Below are positions 10,836 to 19,340 of a DNA stretch of 45,418 nucleotides, piece after piece. The notes under the pieces were generated by a model. The model had not been told where the DNA came from and searched no databases. It saw only the letters and a program-made list of their open reading frames with translations. Source of the stretch: Akkermansia sp. (GTDB lineage: Bacteria > Verrucomicrobiota > Verrucomicrobiia > Verrucomicrobiales > Akkermansiaceae); contig JAFQGF010000030.1 of the NCBI GenBank assembly GCA_017415555.1, positions 1 to 45,418 of the forward strand. Reading direction: 5' to 3'. Both the position numbers and the translations under genes were made by a program. How positions within the stretch are numbered: position 1 is the stretch's first letter; every line of letters begins with the position of its first letter.

Positions 10836-10864
10836 AATCTATCACTGAGCCCCCATGACGTCAA
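10836..10864 (-). promoter_or_regulatory. Promoter of the atp operon
   Basis: On the minus strand, TTGACG (10864-10859), an exact 17-bp spacer and TAGATT (10841-10836). An AGGAGA that looks like a ribosome binding site directly follows the -10 box. If transcription starts at the usual distance, that AGGAGA lies at or upstream of the first transcribed base and would not be in the mRNA. Confidence 0.7.
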
Positions 10865-11151
10865 GCAGGAAATTGTGTAAATCTGGCAGAAATTTGAAAT
10901 ATGTGCGGCCTTTTCCGCTTTTTTTACGCTTCGCGCGTTGGTATGAGATAGCCCCCGGAGATTCATCTGCTCCGTATAAGGGAAATTATAGCTGCGAGGT
11001 TGAATTCCCATTTTCGGGCCAATCCTGGACTCATATGCGTGCAGATATATCAGAATGCCGCTCCCTCCCTCTTCTCCCTCGGAGGGCAATTTTCTTCCCT
11101 TGTGTCCTGTGTGCTGCTCCTCCATCCGACAGTTTTCGAAATTCGGAAGAC

Positions 11152-11317
11152 TATCTCATTTGGAATGCTTTGTACAGGCTTTTTTTTGGATTTTTTTTAT
11201 AATGAGTGATTAAGAATTTTTCTATTTGTTCATAATCAAGCCATTACCGGTAGCAACAGAAGCCAGTATGTGCGAAGTATCAATAAGGGACAATATGTTC
11301 GCATTCCAAATGAGATA
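11152..11317. repeat. Split 17-bp perfect inverted repeat around the surface-protein promoter
   Basis: The 17 bases at 11152-11168 are the exact reverse complement of 11301-11317 (GCATTCCAAATGAGATA on the right arm). The arms are 132 bp apart. A TATAAT box sits between them. A second, compact palindrome (TTCTACC-C-GGTAGAA) follows at 11333-11347. Together these make the 552-bp gap between atpB and the surface-protein gene look regulatory. No small gene is credible in it. Confidence 0.6.
11198..11203 (+). promoter_or_regulatory. Candidate -10 box for the giant surface-protein gene
   Basis: A perfect TATAAT preceded by T-rich tracts (T8 at 11180-11187 and 11191-11198). No good -35 hexamer is present at 16-18 bp; TTGTAC is 22 bp away. 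If used, it gives a leader of about 170 nt before the ATG at 11381, in contrast to the leaderless pattern seen elsewhere here. Confidence 0.35.
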
Positions 11318-11380
11318 TACTCAGTCCAGCTGTTCTACCCGGTAGAATGCGTTCTCCATCACTTATATTTCTCTGATATC

Positions 11381-14300
11381 ATGAAATTACACTTACCATT
11401 AGGCCTGCGACGTGCTCTCGTCGCAGTGTTTGCTGCTCTGCCTGTCACGATTGCAGTTGCAGTGCCTGCTGCTTCAGCATACACTGATGCAGAGGTGCAG
11501 ATGATTAAAGCTGCAGTTAGTCAGCATAATGCTACGAGTGGCACAACTAAGATTTACAGCAAGACGTATGGGTCGGGTGACTTTGCCTGCACGGATATAA
11601 CGACCATATCATCGTTTACATTAGGAACAACAAGTGTTAACATGGATGATTTCCTGCAAAATGCCACCCCGGGAAGCGATGGTATTTACACACTTGATGG
11701 TTCTACTCTAAGTGTCAGTACTTCCGGAAAGAAAATAGTAACGTGTGCGAATGGAGACCATAAATTCCTCGCATGGGCGATATCTCACGAAGGTGCGGAA
11801 AGTGCCACCGTTGCCGTTGACACTATCGATTATTATCTTGGCGGTGATTTAACTCTCGGTTCTAGCGGGTTAAAAACAGCATCTTCGGCTCCCAATTCCA
11901 TCACGATTGGAGCTACGAAAGACGGCGCGAATTCTCAGGCCTCACTTACCGCCACTACTGTGGATTTAGCAGTAGTGAATGACATTACGGTGAAAACGGG
12001 CTCTTCTGTAACTGCTACCGATGGTGCAGTGACGCTGAATGGCGGCTCGAAGGTTAGTGTTGCCGGTGGTTCTGATGTTCAGGGTAAAACAGGGGTAACG
12101 CTCACTGCCACTAATGGTATCACCGTTGGTGGTGATTCTAATGTTTCCGCTACCGATGGTGCAGTGGCACTGAATGGCGGTGCGCAGGTAGCTGTTTCCG
12201 GGGGAGCGTCAGTTTCCGGCTCTTCGGTAACGATGAAAGGCAGCACTGTCAATGTGTCCGGTGCTGACACTCTGGTGGAGAGCACTACGGGCAATGTGAC
12301 ACTGAATGGCACCGGCTCCGCAGCGAATACGATTGAGACGGGGGCCAGGGTTTCTGCCGCTCAGGATGTACTTCTGAGCACCTCTACCGGTGGTAACAAC
12401 AAGATTAGCGGTTCCACGGTGACTGCTGGCAGGAATATCAGCCTGAGTACTCTGGGTAATGTCGAGAGCCTCGATTTCATCAGCAATCGTGTTATGCCGG
12501 GTGAAAATACGATTACCAATTCCACGGTAACCGCTACCACCGGTGGTGTGACCCTGACCGGCATGACAAATCAGATTTCTGGTTCTCAGGTGGCTGCTCA
12601 AAATGAAGTGAAGCTAAATGCATTGTTGAGCAACACGATTTCCGGTACGAATACCAATATTACCAGCTCTACAGGAATTACCGTAGGCTCGAGTACGAAT
12701 CTACTCGGGGATATACCCATAATTGGTTATATCCCCATGCATACACTCATCAACGATGTGAGCAGCGGAAAGCTGGTTACCACTGGTCAGGAAGCCGACA
12801 TTACATTGAAGGGCCTGATGAACATGGTGGGCGATGGTAACGTCGGCGCAACTCTGGAAAGCAAGCAGGGCTCCATCTACGTGACCGGTACCCCGCAGAT
12901 TGAGTTGCTTGATAAGACGACTATAGATTTGGGGCTCCTCGGTAAGATAGAGCTTTTTGATACCGCGGTGAGTTTGATTGGGAGTAATGCCGGCTTTAAA
13001 GACACCCTGAAGGGATTTGGCCTGGTTAATGAGGACGATACGATTAAAACCGATCTCGTAAAGATTCTGATGCAGCAGTCCGGCAACATCATTCAGAGTG
13101 GTTCCACGCTGAAGGCTGCCGATGATGTAAGCATGAGCGGTAAGGTCAACCTGGTGCGCAGCAGCACGCTGACTGCCGGTGAGAATGTGATCATTGACGG
13201 CGGTGCCAACGCTATGATGGGTGCCACCATTAGCGGAAAGAATGTCGAGTTCAAAACCTCGTCAGCTAATACCCTTAATCTCGAACAAATTGCCCAGCTG
13301 CTTCCGTTGGCCGGCTCCCTGCTCGGGGAGAGCGAGTATGCAGGCATTAGTATAGCTGACGTGGAAACGCTGCTGAATAGTCTTCCCGACGGCACGCTGA
13401 AAGGTGTGACAGCCAGTGCGAATGTGCTGGTTGCAGGCCAGGTGGAAGCCACGAATGCAGTGACCATGACCGGTACTGGCAATGCATTGATGAGCGGTGC
13501 TGACGTATACGCTAAATACATCACGCTGAGTGGCGTGGATACGAAGCTGCCCCTGAGCACACTGGCCAATGCAGCTCTGGCTGACGCAAATCTGAAGAGC
13601 CTGCTTGAGAGCAAGCTGCCCGCCGGTATCAGTCTGGACCTCCTGACTCCTGTGCTGAATTCCTCGGCCATGACGAAACTGGAGAGCGGCTTCAGCGCAA
13701 ACCTGGTGTACGGTGGTAACACCCATCTGGGGTACTACGGCACCGAGACGGTGACGATGACTGCCCTGGGCAACGTGGTGGCCCAGAACTCCTTTGTGGA
13801 GGGTAAGGATATGACCATGACCGCCCTGGGCAACGTGGTAGCAATGGGCTCCAAGATGACCGGGCACAACACGGTGACTATGGACGGCATGGCCAACTTG
13901 GTGTACGATGCCACTGTGAGCGGCAGCACCATCAAGATGGGCATGAGCGATGGCAACAAGTATGCCAACCGCCTGACGACTGCCGACCTTGTCAGCATTC
14001 TTCCGGCTAAACTGGGAGAATATGATATCAGCAGCATCACCGGTGCTCTGGGCACGTTTGCGGATAGCGTGACGATGGCGCCCATCAACGTGAATGTGGT
14101 GATGGGGCAAGATGCCACCGTGGGTGGCGGGAACACGGCTTCCGTGACCATAGATGGCACGGCCAACGTGTTGATTGCAGGCGCTCAGGTACAGGGTAAC
14201 ACGGTGTCCATGACCGGCACAGCCAACATGGTGCTGGGTGGCTCCGGTGTGTTTGGTGCGAACATCGAGATGCTCGGTAAGCCCCTGCAGATGACAGCCA

Positions 14301-17300
14301 ATGATGCAACGGCCACGACGAGCCCGCTGGCTACGCTGGCCGGAGCTATGCTGGAGAGCAATCTGCTGGCCGATAAGCTGCCTCTTGATAAGCTGCCCGC
14401 AGGTACCACAGATATCCTGGTATCTGCTGTGGACAAGGTGAGTGACCAGCTCAGCGTGAACCTGGTGTACGGCGGTATCTCCAACGTGGGTAACGGCTCC
14501 ACCCAGAAGGTGACGATGGAAGCCCTGGGCAACATTGTGGCTCAGAATGCCTATGTGCAGGCCCAGGACGTGACCATGACCGGTCTGGCCAATGTGGTAG
14601 CTCTGAAGGCTAACAATGGCAGTGGCGCTACGGTGCACGGCAGCAACAGCGTGACCATGGACGGTATGCTCAACGTGGTGTACGACGGCATAGTGAAAGG
14701 CGGCGATATCTCCATGGGCATGGACAAAAACAACTCCTACAGCGGTGCTCTGTCTCTTGACGAGCTGGCCGACAGCATCCCGAACGAGATGTTAACGGGT
14801 ATGTTTGGCGATACGCTCGGGACGCAGCTCGGCTCCTTCAAGGACGCTCTGCCGGAACTCATCACGAATTACGGTCCGGGCTCCTTTAACATGAACCTGG
14901 TGATGGGGCCGAATGCCAGGCTGGATGGTAAGAGCGTGAACCTGGGCGGCGTGGTTAACATGCTCTCCGACCGCGTTCAGGTGAAGGCGACTAACATGGT
15001 GGATATCAGCGGTTTCGCTAACATCGTGACCGATGGTACGACCATTACTTCCGGCGATATGAGTCTGGCAGGTACGCTGAACTTCGTGAGCCACCTGAAT
15101 CTCAATGACGTAGCGAGTGTGCTCGGTGGCGGCGAACTGCCCGAAAGAACCATTGTCCCCACCAAGCTGACCGCTGCCGGCAACCTCGTCATGTGGGGTA
15201 CGGCCAATGTGGTGCAGGGGAGTGTTGAGATTAGCTCCACACATGGCAATGTGACCATGGAAGGCATGAATGACCCGATTCTGAACCTTGATAAGCTGAC
15301 CATCGACCAGTGCGTGGCACTGGCTGAGCAGATGGGGCTGGATAAGGAGCAGCTGACGGAGCTCGCCGGCTCGACTCTGGGCGAGCTGCTGGCGCGTGCC
15401 CAGGTGTCTAACGACGAGGCTCTGGTGGAAGAAGCCAAGGCGGTGTTGAACAAACTTCTCACCAACTACAATGGCGTTGAGATTCCCAAAGACCTTCTGT
15501 ACAGCAACGTGAACTTGGTGCTGGGTGGCGCCAAGGTGCAGGCGCTGAACGGCATGGTGACGATGAATGGTACGGCCAACGTGCTGTATGACAACGCTGT
15601 GGTACAGGGGCAGACCGTGACCATGAAGGGCATGGGCAACGTGGTGCTGGGTGGCGCCAATGTGTACGGCAACGACATCAAGATGGAGGGCGTGAATAAG
15701 AATATGCACCTGGGCGCAGTTGGCTCACTTATGCTGGACAGCGGTGTGCTGGGTGATATCGAATTGCCCTCTGGTCTGCTTAGCACGCTCAACACCCTGG
15801 AGGGCAGTGCAAACCTGGTATACGGAGGCAGCACCAATGTGGCCGCTACCGGCAACGTGACCATGGATGCACTGGCCAATATCGTGGCAAAGAATGCCCA
15901 TGTGGACGCCGGCGACAAGGTGAACATGAGTGGTGCGCTCAATATGGTTGCTGCTAATGCCGCAGTAAATGCCAAAAATATCTCCTTGCTGGGCGGCGGT
16001 GAATCCTTCATCGACTGGAGCGCTATGGAGGGCGGAGAGTATGCCGGGCTTATCAGTTTGGTGCAGGGGGTGGACCCGAACATGAACGTGGTTGCCGATG
16101 GTGCCCAGCTTGCTGCTACGGAAAGACTGTGGCTGGATGCCTCTGCCAACGTGATTATGGGTGGTGCTGACCTTCAGGCCAAGACCATCGACATCATCTC
16201 CGGTGGTGCGAACGTGGTGGTAGACACCACCCTGCAGAACATTGCCGACACGCTCCAGGGCGATACGGGTGCCATCGCAGCCGGTGGTAAGGATGCCACC
16301 ACGCTGACGGCTGATAAGAAGCTTACCCTGACCGGCGTTGCCAACGCGGTGAACGGCAAGGTGACCCTGAAGGCCGGCGAGGAGGTGTCTATCACAGGTG
16401 CAGGTAATCTGCTGGGTGGTAATGCCCAGGTGGAGGCCAGTGACGTGACCCTGACCGGCGCGCAGAGCGATACTGTGAATGCTCAGGTGAATGCGCTCCC
16501 CGGCGACTACAGCCAGCTGGCAAAGGACCTGGGTACGGAGGCATTCGGGTCTGCCAACGTGGTGATGGGAGGTGCTGATGTGACGGCCGAAAATGATGTG
16601 AAGATCAGCGGCGGGCTGAATGTGGTGGCGGATGCTACGCTCTCTGACATGCTGACCCTGGTGGACAAGGACGATACCACCTGGCCGGGCGCCGGTGCTG
16701 AGACCGTGGTGACTGCCGGCAACGATATCGCTATCGATGGTATGGCCAACGTGGTGATGGGTGACGGCGCCAAGCTGGATGCCGGCAACAATGTGACGAT
16801 GAGCGGCACGGCCGCCATCGTGTCGGCTGACGCTGTGGTGAAGGCCGGCAACGATATCGTGCTGAGCAGCTCGGCTGACAATGGTGAACTCTACGGCATT
16901 GCCGACTCGGCTATGCAGCATGATATGATTCGCAAAATTGCCGACACCTTCGTTAACAACGGTGCCGAACTGCTCTCCCAGCTCAATGAGCACAACTCTG
17001 CCAACGTGGTGATGGATGGTGCCAGCCTGCAGGCCGGCAATGACGTGAAGTTCAGCGGCGGCCTTAACGTGCTGGATACTGCTACGGTGACCGCCGGTAA
17101 AAATATCGAATTCGGCGAGGGTGTCACCAGCATCAAGAACACCAACCTCACGGCTACGGGCGGTCGGGTGCTCTTGAGCAGCAACACGACTATGGACGGT
17201 GGTAACATCGTGGCCGGTGCGGGGCTCTCTATCAAGGGGGACTCTGAGGTGATGGCTGATTCTGCCGAGCTGGATGGAATGAGCGAAATTGCCGCAACTG

Positions 17301-17881
17301 CTCAGGTTACGATTGACGAGCTGTTTGTCAGCGGTGAGCTGATGAACGAAGGCCAGCTGACGGTCGGTACCGCCGACTTCAGCAACACCTCTGTGGTGAA
17401 CGCCGGCCAGATGGCGGTGACCGGAGGTCTGACTCTGGATAACACGGCTCTTACCTTCCACATGACCGACAGCCTGGGCGATGGCAGGATTTCCGGTAAC
17501 TCGTCCGCGATTGTGCTGAACAGCCTGGATAGCGTAACGCTGAACTCCATCTCCCTCGTGACCTTCGTGGTGACGCTGGATGGGCTGACGAATGGTACCT
17601 ACGACTTCAACCTGGATCTGTTCGTGCTGGCGTCAGATTATTCCCTGGCAGTAGCGTCTGAAGGGGAATCCTTGTGGCAGAGCGCCCTTACCGGTGATAA
17701 TGTGCGTATCAGCCTTGTGGACGCCTCCGGTAATTCTGTGGACTACAGACTGAACAACATGACGGTTCAGACGGGTAACACCGTAACCGTCAGCGGCAGC
17801 CTGACCATCCCCGAGCCTACCACAGCTACGCTGAGCTTGCTGGCTCTGGCTGCCCTTGCAGCCCGCCGCCGCCGTAAGTAA
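11381..17881 (+). CDS. Giant repetitive PEP-CTERM surface protein, probable beta-helix
   Basis: 2166 residues. The start at 11381 gives a good signal peptide (LRRALVAVFAALPVTIAVAVPAASA). The body consists of short repeats of the type V-T-M-x-G-x-A-N-V-V-x-x-x-A-x-V, with a recurring Asn. This is the spacing expected of a parallel beta-helix. Larger modules recur: NLVYGG modules near residues 774, 1027 and 1477, and NVVMG/NLVLGG modules near 904 and 1377. The C-terminus is a PEP-CTERM signal: IPEP, a hydrophobic helix (TATLSLLALAALA) and ARRRRK. In known systems this is cut by an exosortase after transport to the envelope. There is no autotransporter barrel. It is monocistronic, with a hairpin after the stop. 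Adhesin or surface-layer roles are inference; no enzymatic motif was seen. Confidence 0.85.
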   Translation: MKLHLPLGLRRALVAVFAALPVTIAVAVPAASAYTDAEVQMIKAAVSQHNATSGTTKIYSKTYGSGDFACTDITTISSFTLGTTSVNMDDFLQNATPGSDGIYTLDGSTLSVSTSGKKIVTCANGDHKFLAWAISHEGAESATVAVDTIDYYLGGDLTLGSSGLKTASSAPNSITIGATKDGANSQASLTATTVDLAVVNDITVKTGSSVTATDGAVTLNGGSKVSVAGGSDVQGKTGVTLTATNGITVGGDSNVSATDGAVALNGGAQVAVSGGASVSGSSVTMKGSTVNVSGADTLVESTTGNVTLNGTGSAANTIETGARVSAAQDVLLSTSTGGNNKISGSTVTAGRNISLSTLGNVESLDFISNRVMPGENTITNSTVTATTGGVTLTGMTNQISGSQVAAQNEVKLNALLSNTISGTNTNITSSTGITVGSSTNLLGDIPIIGYIPMHTLINDVSSGKLVTTGQEADITLKGLMNMVGDGNVGATLESKQGSIYVTGTPQIELLDKTTIDLGLLGKIELFDTAVSLIGSNAGFKDTLKGFGLVNEDDTIKTDLVKILMQQSGNIIQSGSTLKAADDVSMSGKVNLVRSSTLTAGENVIIDGGANAMMGATISGKNVEFKTSSANTLNLEQIAQLLPLAGSLLGESEYAGISIADVETLLNSLPDGTLKGVTASANVLVAGQVEATNAVTMTGTGNALMSGADVYAKYITLSGVDTKLPLSTLANAALADANLKSLLESKLPAGISLDLLTPVLNSSAMTKLESGFSANLVYGGNTHLGYYGTETVTMTALGNVVAQNSFVEGKDMTMTALGNVVAMGSKMTGHNTVTMDGMANLVYDATVSGSTIKMGMSDGNKYANRLTTADLVSILPAKLGEYDISSITGALGTFADSVTMAPINVNVVMGQDATVGGGNTASVTIDGTANVLIAGAQVQGNTVSMTGTANMVLGGSGVFGANIEMLGKPLQMTANDATATTSPLATLAGAMLESNLLADKLPLDKLPAGTTDILVSAVDKVSDQLSVNLVYGGISNVGNGSTQKVTMEALGNIVAQNAYVQAQDVTMTGLANVVALKANNGSGATVHGSNSVTMDGMLNVVYDGIVKGGDISMGMDKNNSYSGALSLDELADSIPNEMLTGMFGDTLGTQLGSFKDALPELITNYGPGSFNMNLVMGPNARLDGKSVNLGGVVNMLSDRVQVKATNMVDISGFANIVTDGTTITSGDMSLAGTLNFVSHLNLNDVASVLGGGELPERTIVPTKLTAAGNLVMWGTANVVQGSVEISSTHGNVTMEGMNDPILNLDKLTIDQCVALAEQMGLDKEQLTELAGSTLGELLARAQVSNDEALVEEAKAVLNKLLTNYNGVEIPKDLLYSNVNLVLGGAKVQALNGMVTMNGTANVLYDNAVVQGQTVTMKGMGNVVLGGANVYGNDIKMEGVNKNMHLGAVGSLMLDSGVLGDIELPSGLLSTLNTLEGSANLVYGGSTNVAATGNVTMDALANIVAKNAHVDAGDKVNMSGALNMVAANAAVNAKNISLLGGGESFIDWSAMEGGEYAGLISLVQGVDPNMNVVADGAQLAATERLWLDASANVIMGGADLQAKTIDIISGGANVVVDTTLQNIADTLQGDTGAIAAGGKDATTLTADKKLTLTGVANAVNGKVTLKAGEEVSITGAGNLLGGNAQVEASDVTLTGAQSDTVNAQVNALPGDYSQLAKDLGTEAFGSANVVMGGADVTAENDVKISGGLNVVADATLSDMLTLVDKDDTTWPGAGAETVVTAGNDIAIDGMANVVMGDGAKLDAGNNVTMSGTAAIVSADAVVKAGNDIVLSSSADNGELYGIADSAMQHDMIRKIADTFVNNGAELLSQLNEHNSANVVMDGASLQAGNDVKFSGGLNVLDTATVTAGKNIEFGEGVTSIKNTNLTATGGRVLLSSNTTMDGGNIVAGAGLSIKGDSEVMADSAELDGMSEIAATAQVTIDELFVSGELMNEGQLTVGTADFSNTSVVNAGQMAVTGGLTLDNTALTFHMTDSLGDGRISGNSSAIVLNSLDSVTLNSISLVTFVVTLDGLTNGTYDFNLDLFVLASDYSLAVASEGESLWQSALTGDNVRISLVDASGNSVDYRLNNMTVQTGNTVTVSGSLTIPEPTTATLSLLALAALAARRRRK

Positions 17882-17933
17882 GGCCGGGTAAGACAAGTTT
17901 TACACTGATAGGTAGTGTAAATTAGAGAGAACA

Positions 17934-17965
17934 GCCGGTGTGTCTGAGAAATCGGGCACACCGGC
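17934..17965 (+). terminator. Hairpin terminator of the surface-protein gene
   Basis: A perfect 9-bp GC-rich stem (17934-17942 with 17957-17965), extendable by three pairs including wobbles. It lies 53 bp after the stop. The following bases are AT-rich (ATAATATTT) rather than a clean T run. Confidence 0.55.
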
Positions 17966-18067
17966 ATAATATTTGGGGAAAGGAACTACGAATCGTGAAT
18001 CATGATGAGCTTGCCGTGACAGGCTGACTGCAAGCCCGCAATCTGCCCGACAAATTCAGATTGAGCC

Positions 18068-18092
18068 CCAAATCGTGAGCCTCACGATTTGG
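18068..18092. repeat. Near-perfect 25-bp palindrome
   Basis: 12-bp arms (18068-18079 and 18081-18092, CCAAATCGTGAG and its complement) separated by one base. The half-site AATCGTGA also occurs as a direct copy at 17990-17997. The very small spacing suits a dimeric DNA-binding protein at least as well as an RNA hairpin. It lies in the gene-free gap 17882-18344. Confidence 0.5.
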
Positions 18093-18115
18093 TTTACGGA
18101 AGCATCTATACGCGT

Positions 18116-18276
18116 TTGACATGATGCGTTTCGCGGGTAACACCGAGGGGGGGCTGGTGCAGCGCAGGAGAAGCTTCAGCCGCTTGGGCTGCGGGCAGTG
18201 TAGTCGGCGGCGGTGGATAAGTGCACGACATGTTATACCGGAATGGTATTGTTACCGCAATTTGGAGATTTTTTTA
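18116..18276 (+). other. Possible small-RNA locus with its own promoter
   Basis: TTGACA (18116-18121), a 16-bp spacer and TAACAC (18138-18143) form a promoter-like pair with no open frame behind it. The predicted transcript begins near 18150 and contains short GC-rich stems (CAGCC with GGCTG near 18169-18182; ATACC with GGTAT near 18235-18249). It reaches a T-rich stretch at 18269-18276. I recognise no RNA family. This is a suggestion only; the region could equally be non-functional spacer. Confidence 0.2.
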
Positions 18277-18284
18277 TTCTTTGC

Positions 18285-18313
18285 TTGCAATCCCGGATAG
18301 AATAGCTTAGAAT
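18285..18313 (+). promoter_or_regulatory. Promoter of the epimerase gene
   Basis: TTGCAA (18285-18290), a 17-bp spacer and TAGAAT (18308-18313) give a leader of about 25 nt before the ATG at 18345. A second TAGAAT overlaps the spacer at 18298-18303. Confidence 0.5.
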
Positions 18314-18344
18314 GGTCGTGTTAACAAACTATTTTCGTTCAAAT

Positions 18345-19268
18345 ATGAAAATCCTCATTACCGGCGGTGCCGGCTTCATCGGTTCCCACATTGCTGAGCA
18401 CTATCAGGGTGTGGCAGAAGAAATTCGTGTGCTGGATAACCTCCGCACCGGCTACAAGAAGAATCTGGATGGTCTCAATGTGACCTTTATGGAGGGCTCC
18501 ATTACCGACCGCGAACTCGTAGCCAAGGCAGTGGAAGGTGTGGACTACATTTTCCACATGGCTGCTCTGGTGTCTGTTCCGGAATCCATGAGCAAGATTC
18601 GTGAGTGCCTGGATCTGAATGTGAATGGTCTGCTTGTTGTGCTGGAAGAGGCCAGCAAGGCCGGTTGCAAGAAGGTGGTGCTGGCATCCTCTGCCGCCAT
18701 CTATGGCGATAACCCCATCGTTCCCAAGGTGGAGACGATGTACCCGGAGCCCAAGAGCCCCTATGGTATCACCAAGCTGGATGGCGAGTACTACATGGAT
18801 ATGTTCCGCACGACCGGCCAGATTAACACCGGCTGCTGCCGTTTCTTCAATGTGTTCGGCCCCCGCCAGGACCCCAAGGGTGCCTATGCAGCTGCTGTGC
18901 CGATTTTCATGGAGAAGGCCATCAAGGGCGAGGATATCACCGTATACGGCGATGGCGAGCAGACCCGTGATTTCATCTATGTGAAGGACATTGTGGGCGC
19001 TCTTGCCTATGTGGCAGAGCATCCCGAAGTGACCGGCGTGAACAACGTGGGTTACGGTGGTCAGATTACCATTAACGACCTGGCTGAGATTATTATCAAG
19101 GCTGCCGATTCCACCTCCAAGGTGGTGCACCTGCCGGAGCGCCCCGGTGATGTGAAGCACAGCCGCGCTTGTGCCGACAAGCTGCGCAGCGCCGGTTGGG
19201 AGCCCAAGTTCACACTGGAAGAAGGCCTCAAGACGACTCTTGAGTACTTCAAGAGCGTGACGAAGTAA
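18345..19268 (+). CDS. NAD-dependent sugar-nucleotide epimerase/dehydratase (GalE-like)
   Basis: A 307-residue extended short-chain dehydrogenase. The Rossmann motif TGGAGFIGSHIAEHY starts at residue 6. SSAAIYGDNP supplies the catalytic Ser region, and the Tyr140/Lys144 pair is in SPYGITK. A substrate-binding segment, GDGEQTRDFIYVKDIVGA, is typical of UDP-glucose or UDP-GlcNAc 4-epimerases and related WbpP/GalE enzymes. The role is in making nucleotide sugars for envelope polysaccharide or galactose metabolism; the exact substrate cannot be read. I reject the upstream ATG at 18312 because it overlaps the -10 box. The gene is followed immediately by a strong terminator, so it is probably monocistronic. 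Confidence 0.85.
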   Translation: MKILITGGAGFIGSHIAEHYQGVAEEIRVLDNLRTGYKKNLDGLNVTFMEGSITDRELVAKAVEGVDYIFHMAALVSVPESMSKIRECLDLNVNGLLVVLEEASKAGCKKVVLASSAAIYGDNPIVPKVETMYPEPKSPYGITKLDGEYYMDMFRTTGQINTGCCRFFNVFGPRQDPKGAYAAAVPIFMEKAIKGEDITVYGDGEQTRDFIYVKDIVGALAYVAEHPEVTGVNNVGYGGQITINDLAEIIIKAADSTSKVVHLPERPGDVKHSRACADKLRSAGWEPKFTLEEGLKTTLEYFKSVTK

Positions 19269-19291
19269 AACACTATCTCACGGATTTATCA

Positions 19292-19331
19292 CGCCGCAAA
19301 GTCTGCTCCGGCAACTTTGCGGCGCTTTTTT
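19292..19331 (+). terminator. Intrinsic terminator of the epimerase gene
   Basis: A perfect 11-bp stem (19292-19302 with 19314-19324) followed by C and six T (19326-19331). It begins 23 bp after the epimerase stop. It also covers the TTG at 19317, which therefore cannot be the start of the next gene. Confidence 0.9.
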
Positions 19332-19340
19332 AAGCGTTGT

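Noticed and set aside
10823..11125. Upstream extension of atpB by 101 residues
   Set aside because: The -35 and -10 boxes lie inside it, and the mature subunit with its signal peptide starts at 10822 or 10828.
15725..17461. 578-residue minus-strand frame inside the giant surface gene, and a similar 458-residue frame at 13262-14638
   Set aside because: The repetitive, GC-biased sense strand keeps stop codons out of the antisense frame. The products are low-complexity and have no start signals.
11381..17881. CRISPR array or satellite repeat
   Set aside because: The repeats are irregular in length and spacing, and they preserve a single long reading frame, so they are protein repeats.
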